A DNA stretch of 64,000 nt from Liriodendron chinense (Eukaryota > Streptophyta > Magnoliopsida > Magnoliales > Magnoliaceae), in assembly GCA_003013855.2 (NCBI GenBank), contig ML058469.1, positions 4,588,001 through 4,652,000 on the forward strand, in the 5' to 3' direction. Within the stretch, counting starts at the first letter, position 1; each line of letters starts with the position of its first letter. A model generated the notes under the pieces. It was not told the origin of the DNA. It made no database searches and saw nothing but the letters and a program-made list of their open reading frames with translations. Below are positions 56,140-64,000 of the stretch, piece by piece. The translations under genes were made by a program, and so were the position numbers.

Positions 56140-57600
56140 GCTTGCAGTTATGGTTTCTGGTAGTAGTATTTGTAAGATGATTATATGTTAGATTTATCAT
56201 TTAATTATCCAATTTTTTTTATACTTTGAGAGTAATAGATAAACAAGATCCTTGTAATAAACAGATGAGGTGTCCAGAAGGAATAGTCTATTGCACCAGC
56301 AAAAGAAAAAAAATCAAAACAGAGTTGGAGGTGTGGAATAGCTGGCAGACACAAGGTAGAGGTGTATGATATCTTGAACACAAAATCAGAATGAATTACC
56401 TACATTCAATACTCTCCTTAGTATGTTATCTATCAATGAAGATTGATTTGTTAACTGCAACAAAATAAACAACAGAAAATTGAAGATTATGCTAGCTGGA
56501 AGTCCGAATTGAACAGTGTGATACACCAAAACAAATCACAACAAATTCAAATGAGTATGCTTCATAGGGTCCAGATTTAACTGTTTATTGCAACAAATCA
56601 AACAACAATCACTTGAGATCAATGGCAGCAAGAAGTCCAGAACAAACTAACAATAAAACCTTTTTCAAATCACAACATAGTTAGAAGAGAATAATATCTA
56701 GAAGTCCAGACTAAACAATATATTGCAACTAATATGAGGGAAATCAAAAAGGTAGAAGAGAATGCTATCCGGTATACCAAAATCATCAATCATAGGCACC
56801 AAAATAGAGGGTAAGAGGGGGACGTTCATCCGGAAGGCCAAATCACCTTAAATTGCAACAAAATAAACGAAAATCACAATACATGTCCCCAGCAGCATAT
56901 ATCATCAATGCATCAATTGAGCACATGATTCGTTCATTTGGAGCAACTGCATCATATCCACGATAGTGTATGAAGAAGTTTTTCTATCGAAGATGACAAA
57001 TAAGACACCCATTGCAGACAATCAGAGGCCAAACACAAAATAGGAGTCGAATGAGCACATGCAGGTCTCGATTGCCAACATGCATGCCTCGATTGAGGAC
57101 ATGCATGCCTCTTGCGGAGCAGCTGCATGGTGTCCAGGCAAGGTTTTGATAAAATTTCTCTCAAATAGAAAATATTATACCAATTGCAGTCAATTAAAGG
57201 CCAAACACGAAACAGGAGTGGAATGAGTACATGTAGGTCTCAATTAACCACATGCATGCCTCGTTTGAGCATATGCCTGGCAGGATTCAGCACATGCATG
57301 CTTGGAACCTCACATGCATCCACACTCTTCTCATTGAAGTACGGCTTCATCACCAACACAATCCACACCACAGATCGTCGGGCCCTAAGCTTGCAAAAAA
57401 CAGAGATTGCGGAAGAGAGGCTGCCTTCCTCCAGCCTCGACGCTGATAGCAACGCAAACGGACGGAACGGACGATGCAGGGAAGAAGCCTTAGAAGAGAA
57501 GAAATACCTGTGGAAGACTATCATATGGTCATGGAACACCTGGTACACCGATTGCAGATGCTCCTCATCTTCCCCCTCTTCTGGCGTTGGATGTGCCAGG
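56140..57600. other. Non-coding 5' part of the Harbinger-like element
   Basis: AT-rich, with loosely repeated AGAAGTCCAGA and TTGCAACAAAT words (56,490-56,860). There is also a cluster of ACATGCATGCCTCG-type repeats (57,060-57,320) containing SphI-like GCATGC palindromes. Overlapping frames on both strands at 57,184-57,776 show no domain. Confidence 0.45.
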
Positions 57601-57606
57601 TTGTAT

Positions 57607-57706
57607 TGAGGATGTGACAGGGTTGCAGACCTATGTGATGATGTGGACCAATGAAAAGGCTCCAAGCAGAGATTTCCTGCTTGGAAGCCAACAGAGGATC
57701 TGGACT
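57607..57706. mobile_element. Half copy of the small foldback element
   Basis: GTGGACCAATGAAAAGGCTC followed by TGCTTGGAAGCCAACAGAGG matches the right arm of the element at 5,767-5,991. Confidence 0.7.
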
Positions 57707-58019
57707 CGATAGAGAAACCCTGGATTTCAATGGATGGAAAATGTGCTAGCCCTCCGATGGGGATGCCCAAAAGCACGTGTTTGGATTTTCGGAAACACCC
57801 GTGATCATATGTAAACGCACAACCTACGATGCAAGTTAGGTAATACGATGCAAGTTAGGAGATTGGATATGTAAATTGCACTGAACTTCTCTTCCTCGAG
57901 ATGCATGCCGTAATGATACCCTGTAATGATATCCTTTACACTGGAACCATATGCACCTCCATATCAAATGTCCTGCCCAAATACCTTTGATATTGTAGTT
58001 GGGATTAACGTATCCAATC

Positions 58020-58140
58020 ACCTGATTTACTGTTTCAAGTGCCGGTCCATCTAAAAATCACCTGATTTACCATTTCAAGTGCCGGTCCATCTAATCCACA
58101 ACTACTTATTATTTCAAGTGCTGGTCCACCTAATCCACAA
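58020..58140. repeat. Subterminal repeats of the Harbinger-like element
   Basis: Three diverged units: TCACCTGATTTAC followed by TTTCAAGTGCCGGTCCATC at 58,020 and 58,060, and TTTCAAGTGCTGGTCCACC at 58,109. CTAATCCACAACTACTT follows the last two. They lie about 110-230 bp from the right tip, where transposase or accessory-protein sites are expected. Confidence 0.65.
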
Positions 58141-58247
58141 CTACTTGGAATGCGTTGTATTCTGATCTTACTGTGGAAATCCAACTGAATGCCCTCACTA
58201 AAGAAATACCAGCCATTAGGGAAGATTCCGTGAATCCAAACAGGCCC
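58135..58247. repeat. Right terminal inverted repeat of the Harbinger-like element
   Basis: Ends GAATCCAAACAGGCCC, inverted relative to 41,128-41,240. Confidence 0.72.
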
Positions 58248-58250
58248 TCA

Positions 58251-58712
58251 GATCGAATACTTCTACCAATTAATTATGCAAAAGTTAATGGTGACCATTC
58301 ACGTTCAAAGCTAAGGAGACCATTTAAGATAGGGTTTGGATTTCCACCGTAAAAAGTGAGACTTGTCATATAAACGGGTTTGGATCACTGAAAGATGACC
58401 CAAATTCAAGGACTAGAAGCCCTGATGTAAGCTATACATCGTCCCACAGACCTTTGTTCATATGGCTTGGAAATGGCAGTTCCCAAACATGGATTTCCAG
58501 CTCTGCTTTTTCAAACACACTCATGTATAGAAACATGAAAACCGATGAGATATGCGATGGTTATGACATAACACAAATCCCTATGCTTCCAATTTATGTA
58601 AGAATGAAAGTTAGCTGACATTAATCCTCTGCATACGTATATACTACTAGATACCAAATGAAATCTACCGTTGATAATAGAGTTGCTCATGCGGGGCCCC
58701 CCAACTGTGGAC
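58251..58712. other. Sequence between the Harbinger-like element and the E1 stop codon
   Basis: Should include the 3' untranslated region and polyadenylation site of the minus-strand E1 gene. No consensus AATAAA is obvious. Nothing else is recognised. Confidence 0.5.
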
Positions 58713-59309
58713 CTACTGGAAGTATATGGATATCAGTGGAATGTCGATGTCATTGTCATCATCATCCTCGCAGGCCACCACAACATCCAGATGGTTCCTA
58801 TATGGTGGCACCTCCACCTTGGCCACCTCCTTCGCCAGATCCACTACCCGCCTATCCATCCTATCCCTGTGCCTGGGGAACATGCTATTGTAAAGCAAGC
58901 ACGTCCCACATGAAATGCTGTAAGCATTCAACCCCTTGTCCTTCAGCCACTCCAGCAGCTCCCTCAGTGTCAAGTTCTTCCTTACAACCCACCGATCCCA
59001 CACCGTCCAGCTCATGTCGCGATGCTTCATCACCTTCGGCGGGACTGGCTCTGCCATGGAGAAGAGAGGGAGCGCCAGGTTTGCAAAGGTGTTCCTGTAA
59101 TCCTCCAGCTTGTGTCCATCAGCTAGCACCTTGTAAAGCTCTAGGCAGACGAGTCCAGTGGCCATCGCCGTGGACGTCGCAATGGCAGGAATGATCCTCC
59201 CAGCAATGAACTTAGCCTTCAGCTTGTCAACTTCAGGAATACTGTAGTTTCTAGCCCGCATGTTGGCAAGCCCAGCTATGAAGTCCATGTGATAGTTGGT
59301 ATCGTCATC
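58713..59309 (-). CDS. UBA1: UBA1 last exon
   Basis: Acceptor TGTGCAG, then DDDTNYHMDFIAGLANMR. It includes AGRIIPAIATSTAMATGL of the adenylation domain and the ubiquitin-fold domain (MSWTVWDRW; VVVACEDDDDNDIDIPL), ending with TAG at 58,713-58,715. 198 codons plus stop. Confidence 0.95.
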   Translation of the reverse strand, partial: DDDTNYHMDFIAGLANMRARNYSIPEVDKLKAKFIAGRIIPAIATSTAMATGLVCLELYKVLADGHKLEDYRNTFANLALPLFSMAEPVPPKVMKHRDMSWTVWDRWVVRKNLTLRELLEWLKDKGLNAYSISCGTCLLYNSMFPRHRDRMDRRVVDLAKEVAKVEVPPYRNHLDVVVACEDDDDNDIDIPLISIYFQ

Positions 59310-62300
59310 CTGCACAGACAGAAGAAACATAAAGAGAAATTTATATTTCCAGGTTCAAGTAGGAAAGAAAATCTCAGGGTGGGCGTTTGAATGCAATCTA
59401 CAATTAATTGCAGTAATCAAATAACCAAATTGTAGTTTGCAATTACACGAATTTCAAGTTTACTTGAAATGAATGTAACCACAGTTTTAAGGGCTATTGA
59501 CCGTGGTGTTGTTCAGTGATCCAATCCCTTGATCTGATGGGGTCAATTGGAGATGCGCAAAAAGTTCTCCAAATTGGAGTATCCTAACCCTTTGATCGAT
59601 GGACTGCAAAGAGATGCTTAAGGAAAAGAAATCAAGCAATGGCCCAGAAGGCAAGGTCTTGAAAGAACGGCTAGGAACCTCCAATCTGGAAGAACTTTTA
59701 GATGTTCCCCATATCAACAGTGGGGCCGCCCATCATATAGATACTCCTGCACAGAATTGGTGCATTATCGTTGACTGTGATTCCCCGGGAAAAGTTAAAC
59801 CTTCTCGAACTGTATTGGTTTCATCCGGAATCCTGCAGGCAGGTTCTCAGTACATCTTTCCAGCTTCGTAATCAGTTCACTGATGACTGTAGCATCATCG
59901 CCGGAGGCAGTAGAGAGGCTCGTAGCTTTCTCATCTGTCACAATTTTTACCCCTTCCTTTGGCTGGAAATCAGGGACCATCACTCTTTCAACAGCAGCTG
60001 CCAACTTGCTGGGGTTCTTAGCCCAGTCGGGTATGGTGATTCCGAATGTCTCAGCACGTAATATGGACCCGGCCATAACAAAGTGGAGGTGACCTGGGTC
60101 ATTAGATGAGAATTGCAGGGGTCGGGGGAAACGCTTAGGAGCTGACCAGAATGGTGCCCCCGTGCTGGTTGCAGCGTCTTCAGGAAAAGTAAAAGTCAGC
60201 TGCTTGACACGGTTAGCAAAGTAGTCTTCAAACCTGGTTGCATGAAGCTCAAAGGTCAGCGCTAGAAACCATTTTAACAGGATGCTATTGCGATGTACCA
60301 TGTTAATAGCATCTGTGAAACGCTTCCCCACTCTACAAGTGGCAAACATGTACCATGATCGAACCATTGATCAGGTGGGCCACCACATGGATGGGATACA
60401 GGCTAGAGATTGTAATGATTGGATAACTGACCAACCAACTGGTGCAAGTTTTTCCCAGTGAATGTGGACTGCTTCTCGTTTGTTGAGTAACCATCCCCTT
60501 TTCAGGCCAATAATCACATGACAACCACAGCCCCATCCCCTTGCTTTTGGGACATGGCCCACCAAATAATGGTCCCGATCACCATGAAAAGAAGCACATG
60601 TAGAATCATGGAACTCATCGACATGCATGTCATAGCAGCATTCCTCTATGGAGATGATACCAGGTTGTACCAGTCATTGGCAAAAAATAAAAAATAAAAA
60701 ATAAAAGGAAAGATCAGAAAAAGGTTTGAAGGGATTATGTACTGTACTTTAATCGTGCCCAGGTGACACAATCTTGGAATGTGTCACATTTCTCCCCGTC
60801 AAGGCACTCAATAACATGTTCAAGGAGATCCCTGGACTGAGCATCACCAGCACTTTTCATAGCAGATGTGTATTCACTCGGATTGGACAGATACGTGTTT
60901 ACTTCCGCAGGTGTTTTCTCAAGCAAACCCTCAAATTCGGAGCGAGCCCATGTTAAGCAGTGATCAATGTTGTGGGGGAATGAGTGGACCGTGCACATGG
61001 GTGCCTGCTTCTCAGGTGGATCTCGAGACGCCCCATAATTCTCAGTTAAATGTGGAATGACCATCTGTGTGTTGCATTTGGCACCTAAAGTTCCTGATTC
61101 CAGGAGGGGCTTCTGGAAATATAAACACCTTTGATCCATGTAAATCCTTGCATTCACATTATCCAATGCATTAACGACAACATCCAGGCTCTCCCAAAAT
61201 GCATCATCAAACACATTTTCTGTCTCTGGGCTCGCACGGTTTTGTAGGGCTTCTATGTGGAGACGAGGATTGATTGAACCAGCAGCAGCAGCAGCAACAG
61301 TTGATTTGGCCTGCCCAATATTCCAGTCACGGAAGAGAAACTGCCTGCTGAGATTACTCTTCTCGATGACGTCGTCATCTGTTATAGTTAGCTTCCCTTG
61401 GCTACCGCAACAAACTCCCATCAGGGCTAAATTCTTCAAGAACTCACATCCAAGCGCACCAGATCCTACGAGGAATATTTTGGCCTCTTCAAGCTTCTTC
61501 TGGAGCTTGGATCCAAACACTGAGATCTGTGCATCGTAGCGGCTATTTAAGGGCTTCAAGTCACTGGAGTCGATCGGTTCAGTAGGCAGGGATTCGACAG
61601 AGTCAAAATAAAATAACTGACAAGTATCCAATAGCAATAAGTTAGAATAACTTGATTGAAAAATATAATGCCTTCTTCTACAGGAAATGGCAAAGGCGGG
61701 GCCACCTTTCAGCAATCTAAGCCGTTTATCTGGCTGGGACTGATCATGGCTTCTGAATTGCCACAGTATTTAACCATATGATCCTTGCCATCTGACTGGT
61801 GGTTTCAAAATGAAACTTAAAACCAGTGACTCGTATAAAAATGAGGCCGATCAGAAAGTTGGGATTATCATATGGGGTGTCCCATCCATGTCTGGGTTAG
61901 GCCACCATACTAAACAGTTTGGATCACCAAAGGTTGGTCCCAACTCCATGTATCTAATTTGTGTGCTAAGCAATTTGTCACCCAAACATTATACATTTCA
62001 TCATGAATAAATTATTACATGCTACTATTACATAGTTAGGATTCAAAACATGAGCTAATATAAGTTCAGGAGTTCAAACCATGGGTCTAACCTGGAAAAG
62101 GGGATGAAACTTTCCAGAGCAAGCTTTCACAACCTCTTGTCCAACAATACCACCAAACATGGCGGCCATCGGATTCAGAACTGCCCTGGAGCCATATGCG
62201 AAATGCCGCAACAGTTTCGTATCGATCTTTTCCACTTTACCGTCTCCCAAGCCTTCATTGATACTAGTAGCCAATGCTGTCAACCTCTGAGCATCCTCCT

Positions 62301-62886
62301 CTGACCCAGCAACAGGGAAGCGTCCCATTTCGCATATAAACTTATCCAGTGCTTGAAAGGCCAGGTGTAGCAAAGGCGGACGGTCGAACTTCGAGAAGTC
62401 ACTCAGAAGGAAGTCGCCAGGATCTCTCAAAGCATCTCTTAATCGTTTGAAGTTCAACACCTTGGGTTGCTTCACTTGCATTACAATACCGCCTTTCTCA
62501 TATGGACCAAACTTTGTCGTGTCTTCCTCGAGAGTAAATGAGTACGGCCTCGCATTTTTTACCTTTCTCGGACATCCATCATTCAGCTCTGTCATACCCT
62601 GAACCTCAGAAAATACAACCAGATCGCCATCTTGAAACTCAAGTCGTTCATCATCAACACATGATACGAGTGCAGGATTGTCATTGCTGATGGATGCAAT
62701 AATGCCCGTATGTGGTTCCTCGCCATCAACATCAATAACAGTGAACTTAGGACCAAAGTCACAAAACACACTACCGAAAAGACCTCGAACTTCAGATTTG
62801 ATAAAGGAAATTGGAGGCTGGTGATTATGGCAATAATCGTCAAATTCAATTGCTTTTTCAAGGCTGATATCAGTGAAAACTACAGC
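58713..62886 (-). CDS. UBA1: Ubiquitin-activating enzyme E1 (partial, lacks 5' exons)
   Basis: Activates ubiquitin with ATP, carries it as a thioester and hands it to E2 enzymes; cytosol and nucleus. Four exons join in frame: 62,886-62,092, 61,616-60,748, 60,233-59,801 and 59,309-58,713, giving 897 residues plus stop. All introns are GT-AG. The visible protein contains the first catalytic-cysteine half-domain and four-helix region, the active adenylation domain (VGSGALGCEFLKN), the catalytic cysteine in APMCTVHSFP (codon 60,993-60,995), the second cysteine half-domain, and the C-terminal ubiquitin-fold domain that binds E2s. Plant E1s are about 1,080 residues, so roughly the first 180 (inactive adenylation domain start) are missing. 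The first visible exon starts at a clean acceptor, so the rest lies beyond 64,000 after an intron of at least 1.1 kb. No stops or frameshifts. Confidence 0.96.
59801..60233 (-). CDS. UBA1: UBA1 exon
   Basis: Starts with the last base of a split Lys codon (AA/G) and continues FEDYFANRVKQLTFTFPED. It carries GAPFWSAPKRFPRPLQFS of the second cysteine half-domain and ends FEK at the donor AAG/GTTTAA. Confidence 0.95.
60234..60747 (-). other. UBA1 intron with repeat-like sequence
   Basis: 514 bp. It contains GGTGGGCCACCACATGG, ATGGTCCCGATCACCATG and similar words related to the dispersed repeats. No coding signal. Confidence 0.6.
60748..61616 (-). CDS. UBA1: UBA1 exon with active adenylation domain and catalytic cysteine
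   Basis: Acceptor CTTGTCAG, then LFYFDSVESLP. It contains the ATP-binding glycine loop, DDDVIEKSNLSRQFLF, NALDNVNAR, KPLLESGTLGAKCNTQMV and the catalytic Cys motif. It ends TTAAA before GTACAG. 869 bp. Confidence 0.95.
61617..62091 (-). other. UBA1 intron with repeat-like sequence
   Basis: 475 bp. The part at 61,700-61,960 (GCAAAGGCGGGGCCACC to AAAGGTTGGTCCCAACTCC) has the low-complexity inverted character of the small repeats elsewhere in the window. Confidence 0.6.
62092..62886 (-). CDS. UBA1: UBA1 first visible exon
   Basis: Acceptor GACATGCAG, then AVVFTDISLEKAIEFDDY. It includes DVDGEEPHTGIIASIS, GGIVMQVKQPKVLNF and NPMAAMFGGIVGQEVVKACS, ending FHPLFQ at donor CAG/GTTAGA. 795 bp. Confidence 0.95.
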
Positions 62887-64000
62887 CTGCATGTCAAGAA
62901 AATTAATGTGTCAGCTATGGCCTGTGGGTTCTCTGATCCCTAGAAGGAAAATAAATCAGAGAAAACAGTTACTGTAGGTAGCTAGCATGCATGACTAAGT
63001 ATAAAGGAAAGGGATCTTGATCAATGGTGGAAAATTAGGAAATGATATTTACACCGTTATTTATGGATACCCATTTTCTCTATGTTCTGTATAACAATAG
63101 TATAATAAGAGCATGTTTGGACTTTGGACAAAGAATCCGACTTTGGATTTACGTATACACATTTTCTCTATGTTCCCTTTTTCAAATTCCACTCCTAATG
63201 TATGCGCAGCTCTCTGTGGGTCTAAGCCACAACCACACACATCATTCGTAAAGTATATTTCTAGTTTTCTACTTCTTTTGCTTTTGAATGTATATTGCTT
63301 ATGTTTCCATACATGTCTTCTTACATTTATAAATAATATGAATTGACTTTGAATATACTTGCATCTGTCCAGTCAGACAGCGTATAGCTTAGGACCCTAT
63401 ACAAAGGAAACTTATAATGTACACTTGTTTTTTGTGATTTTTTATTTCTAAGTGTGTATTGATGCCTTTTAAACAATCCCTGAAGTTTCATTGAAAACTA
63501 CGACCAATTTCCCAATGTTTCTCCATGTTTCCCAACAACAACGATACATTACGTGATACAGCCGATATAGCCCATGTGATAATCAATATGTATCTGTACC
63601 CCAAGGGATTCTAAGTGTGTATTGATGTCTTTTTTAACGATCCTTGAAGTTTCATTAAAACTGCGACTAATTTCCCAATATTTCCCCACGTTTCCCAACA
63701 ACAGTGATACATTACGCAATAGAACCGATATAGCCCATGTGATAACTGATATGTATCCATATCCCAAAGGGGGCGATACATTTCACGATAACAATATGGA
63801 AAACATTGGTGCACGATAACAATATGGAAAACATTGGTGATGAGAGGGTCACTTGTTACCAGCTTCCCTCCAATTTTGTTCCCCTGCACTTCCCTGAAAT
63901 AAAATTTTGATCGTGTTTAACCCCCAAAAGAAAGGATTTTTCACTAACTCTTTGACACTACTGCTACATTTTTTTTAAAGGCAACGGAACGTTTTTTTAA
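62887..64000 (-). other. Start of a long UBA1 intron; no upstream exon visible
   Basis: I searched the minus-strand frames for the conserved inactive adenylation domain and found none. The interval is AT-rich and includes a two-copy tandem repeat at 63,448-63,773. Confidence 0.65.
63448..63773. repeat. Two-copy 163-bp tandem repeat in a UBA1 intron
   Basis: CTAAGTGTGTATTGATG begins at 63,448 and 63,611. Both units contain CCTTGAAGTTTCATT or CCCTGAAGTTTCATT, AATTTCCCAAT, GTTTCCCAACAACA, CGATATAGCCCATGTGATAA. A further 27-bp direct duplication (CGATAACAATATGGAAAAC) follows at about 63,787-63,838. Confidence 0.88.

Larger units (their letters stand above)
41128..58247 (-). mobile_element. PIF-Harbinger-like transposon, about 6.4 kb, split by nested insertions to 17.1 kb
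   Basis: Termini 41,128-41,240 and 58,135-58,247 are inverted repeats. Both start GGGCCTGTTTGGATTC and stay alignable for about 110 bp at roughly 75%, for example GGTATTCAGCAGGA against GGCATTCAGTTGGA, and GAGATCAGATTACAA against AAGATCAGAATACAA. Flanks are TAA (41,125-41,127) and TCA (58,248-58,250), a PIF-type 3-bp duplication with one mismatch. Between the ends, on the minus strand, are a Harbinger DDE nuclease, a Myb/SANT-like gene and an RNase H1-N gene. A palindromic element plus a Gypsy retrotransposon account for 41,349-52,118. All coding parts except the last are broken, so it is not autonomous now. Confidence 0.72.

Noticed and set aside
57184..57776. Overlapping open frames of 141 and 178 codons on opposite strands
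   Set aside because: No domain is recognised. The minus-strand frame runs through a half copy of a foldback element and GCATGC repeats, which explains the openness.

Overview
The window is nuclear DNA of a flowering plant. The evidence is a spliced plant-type ubiquitin-activating enzyme gene, plant lineages of Ty3/Gypsy, PIF-Harbinger and hAT elements, tRNA-derived SINEs, and AT-rich intergenic DNA full of nested transposons. The dominant dispersed repeat, a palindromic element whose ends carry GTGGGCCC-type sequence, is one I associate with magnoliid genomes (Magnolia, Liriodendron, Cinnamomum types). That lineage guess rests on recall and is only moderately sure.

Layout. 1-14.2 kb holds Tourist-like elements, a decayed tandem array, two well-delimited hAT insertions, palindromic elements and one small membrane-protein gene (9,504-9,653, minus). 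14.5-29.6 kb is a 7.57-kb segmental tandem duplication (14,504-22,061 and 22,062-29,638). Each unit has one copy of the same small gene plus the same set of palindromes, SINEs, hAT and Tourist-like elements. 29.6-33.5 kb is a truncated chromovirus-like Gypsy element (pol plus 3' LTR). 34.4-38.3 kb is a second Gypsy remnant (LTR plus gag). 38.5-41.1 kb has repeat fragments only.

41,128-58,247 reads as one PIF-Harbinger-like DNA transposon with about 110-bp inverted ends. It has been split by a palindromic element (41,359-52,108), which was itself split by a complete Tat-lineage Gypsy retrotransposon (41,610-51,817; 756-bp LTRs; target duplication CCAAT). The Harbinger part carries, on one strand, a decayed DDE nuclease, a decayed Myb/SANT-like gene and a third reading frame with an RNase H1 N-terminal (hybrid-binding) domain. 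The retrotransposon carries broken gag-pol on the minus strand and a spliced antisense gene on the plus strand with its own G-box and TATA box.

58,713-62,886 (minus) is the only conserved host gene: the last four visible exons of a ubiquitin E1 (UBA1), with splice sites resolved by hand. Its first exons lie beyond the right edge of the window.

The TE coding regions are mostly broken by stops and frameshifts. The UBA1 exons are intact, and the three small membrane-protein ORFs are intact but unproven as genes. Coordinates of repeats without a target-site duplication are approximate.
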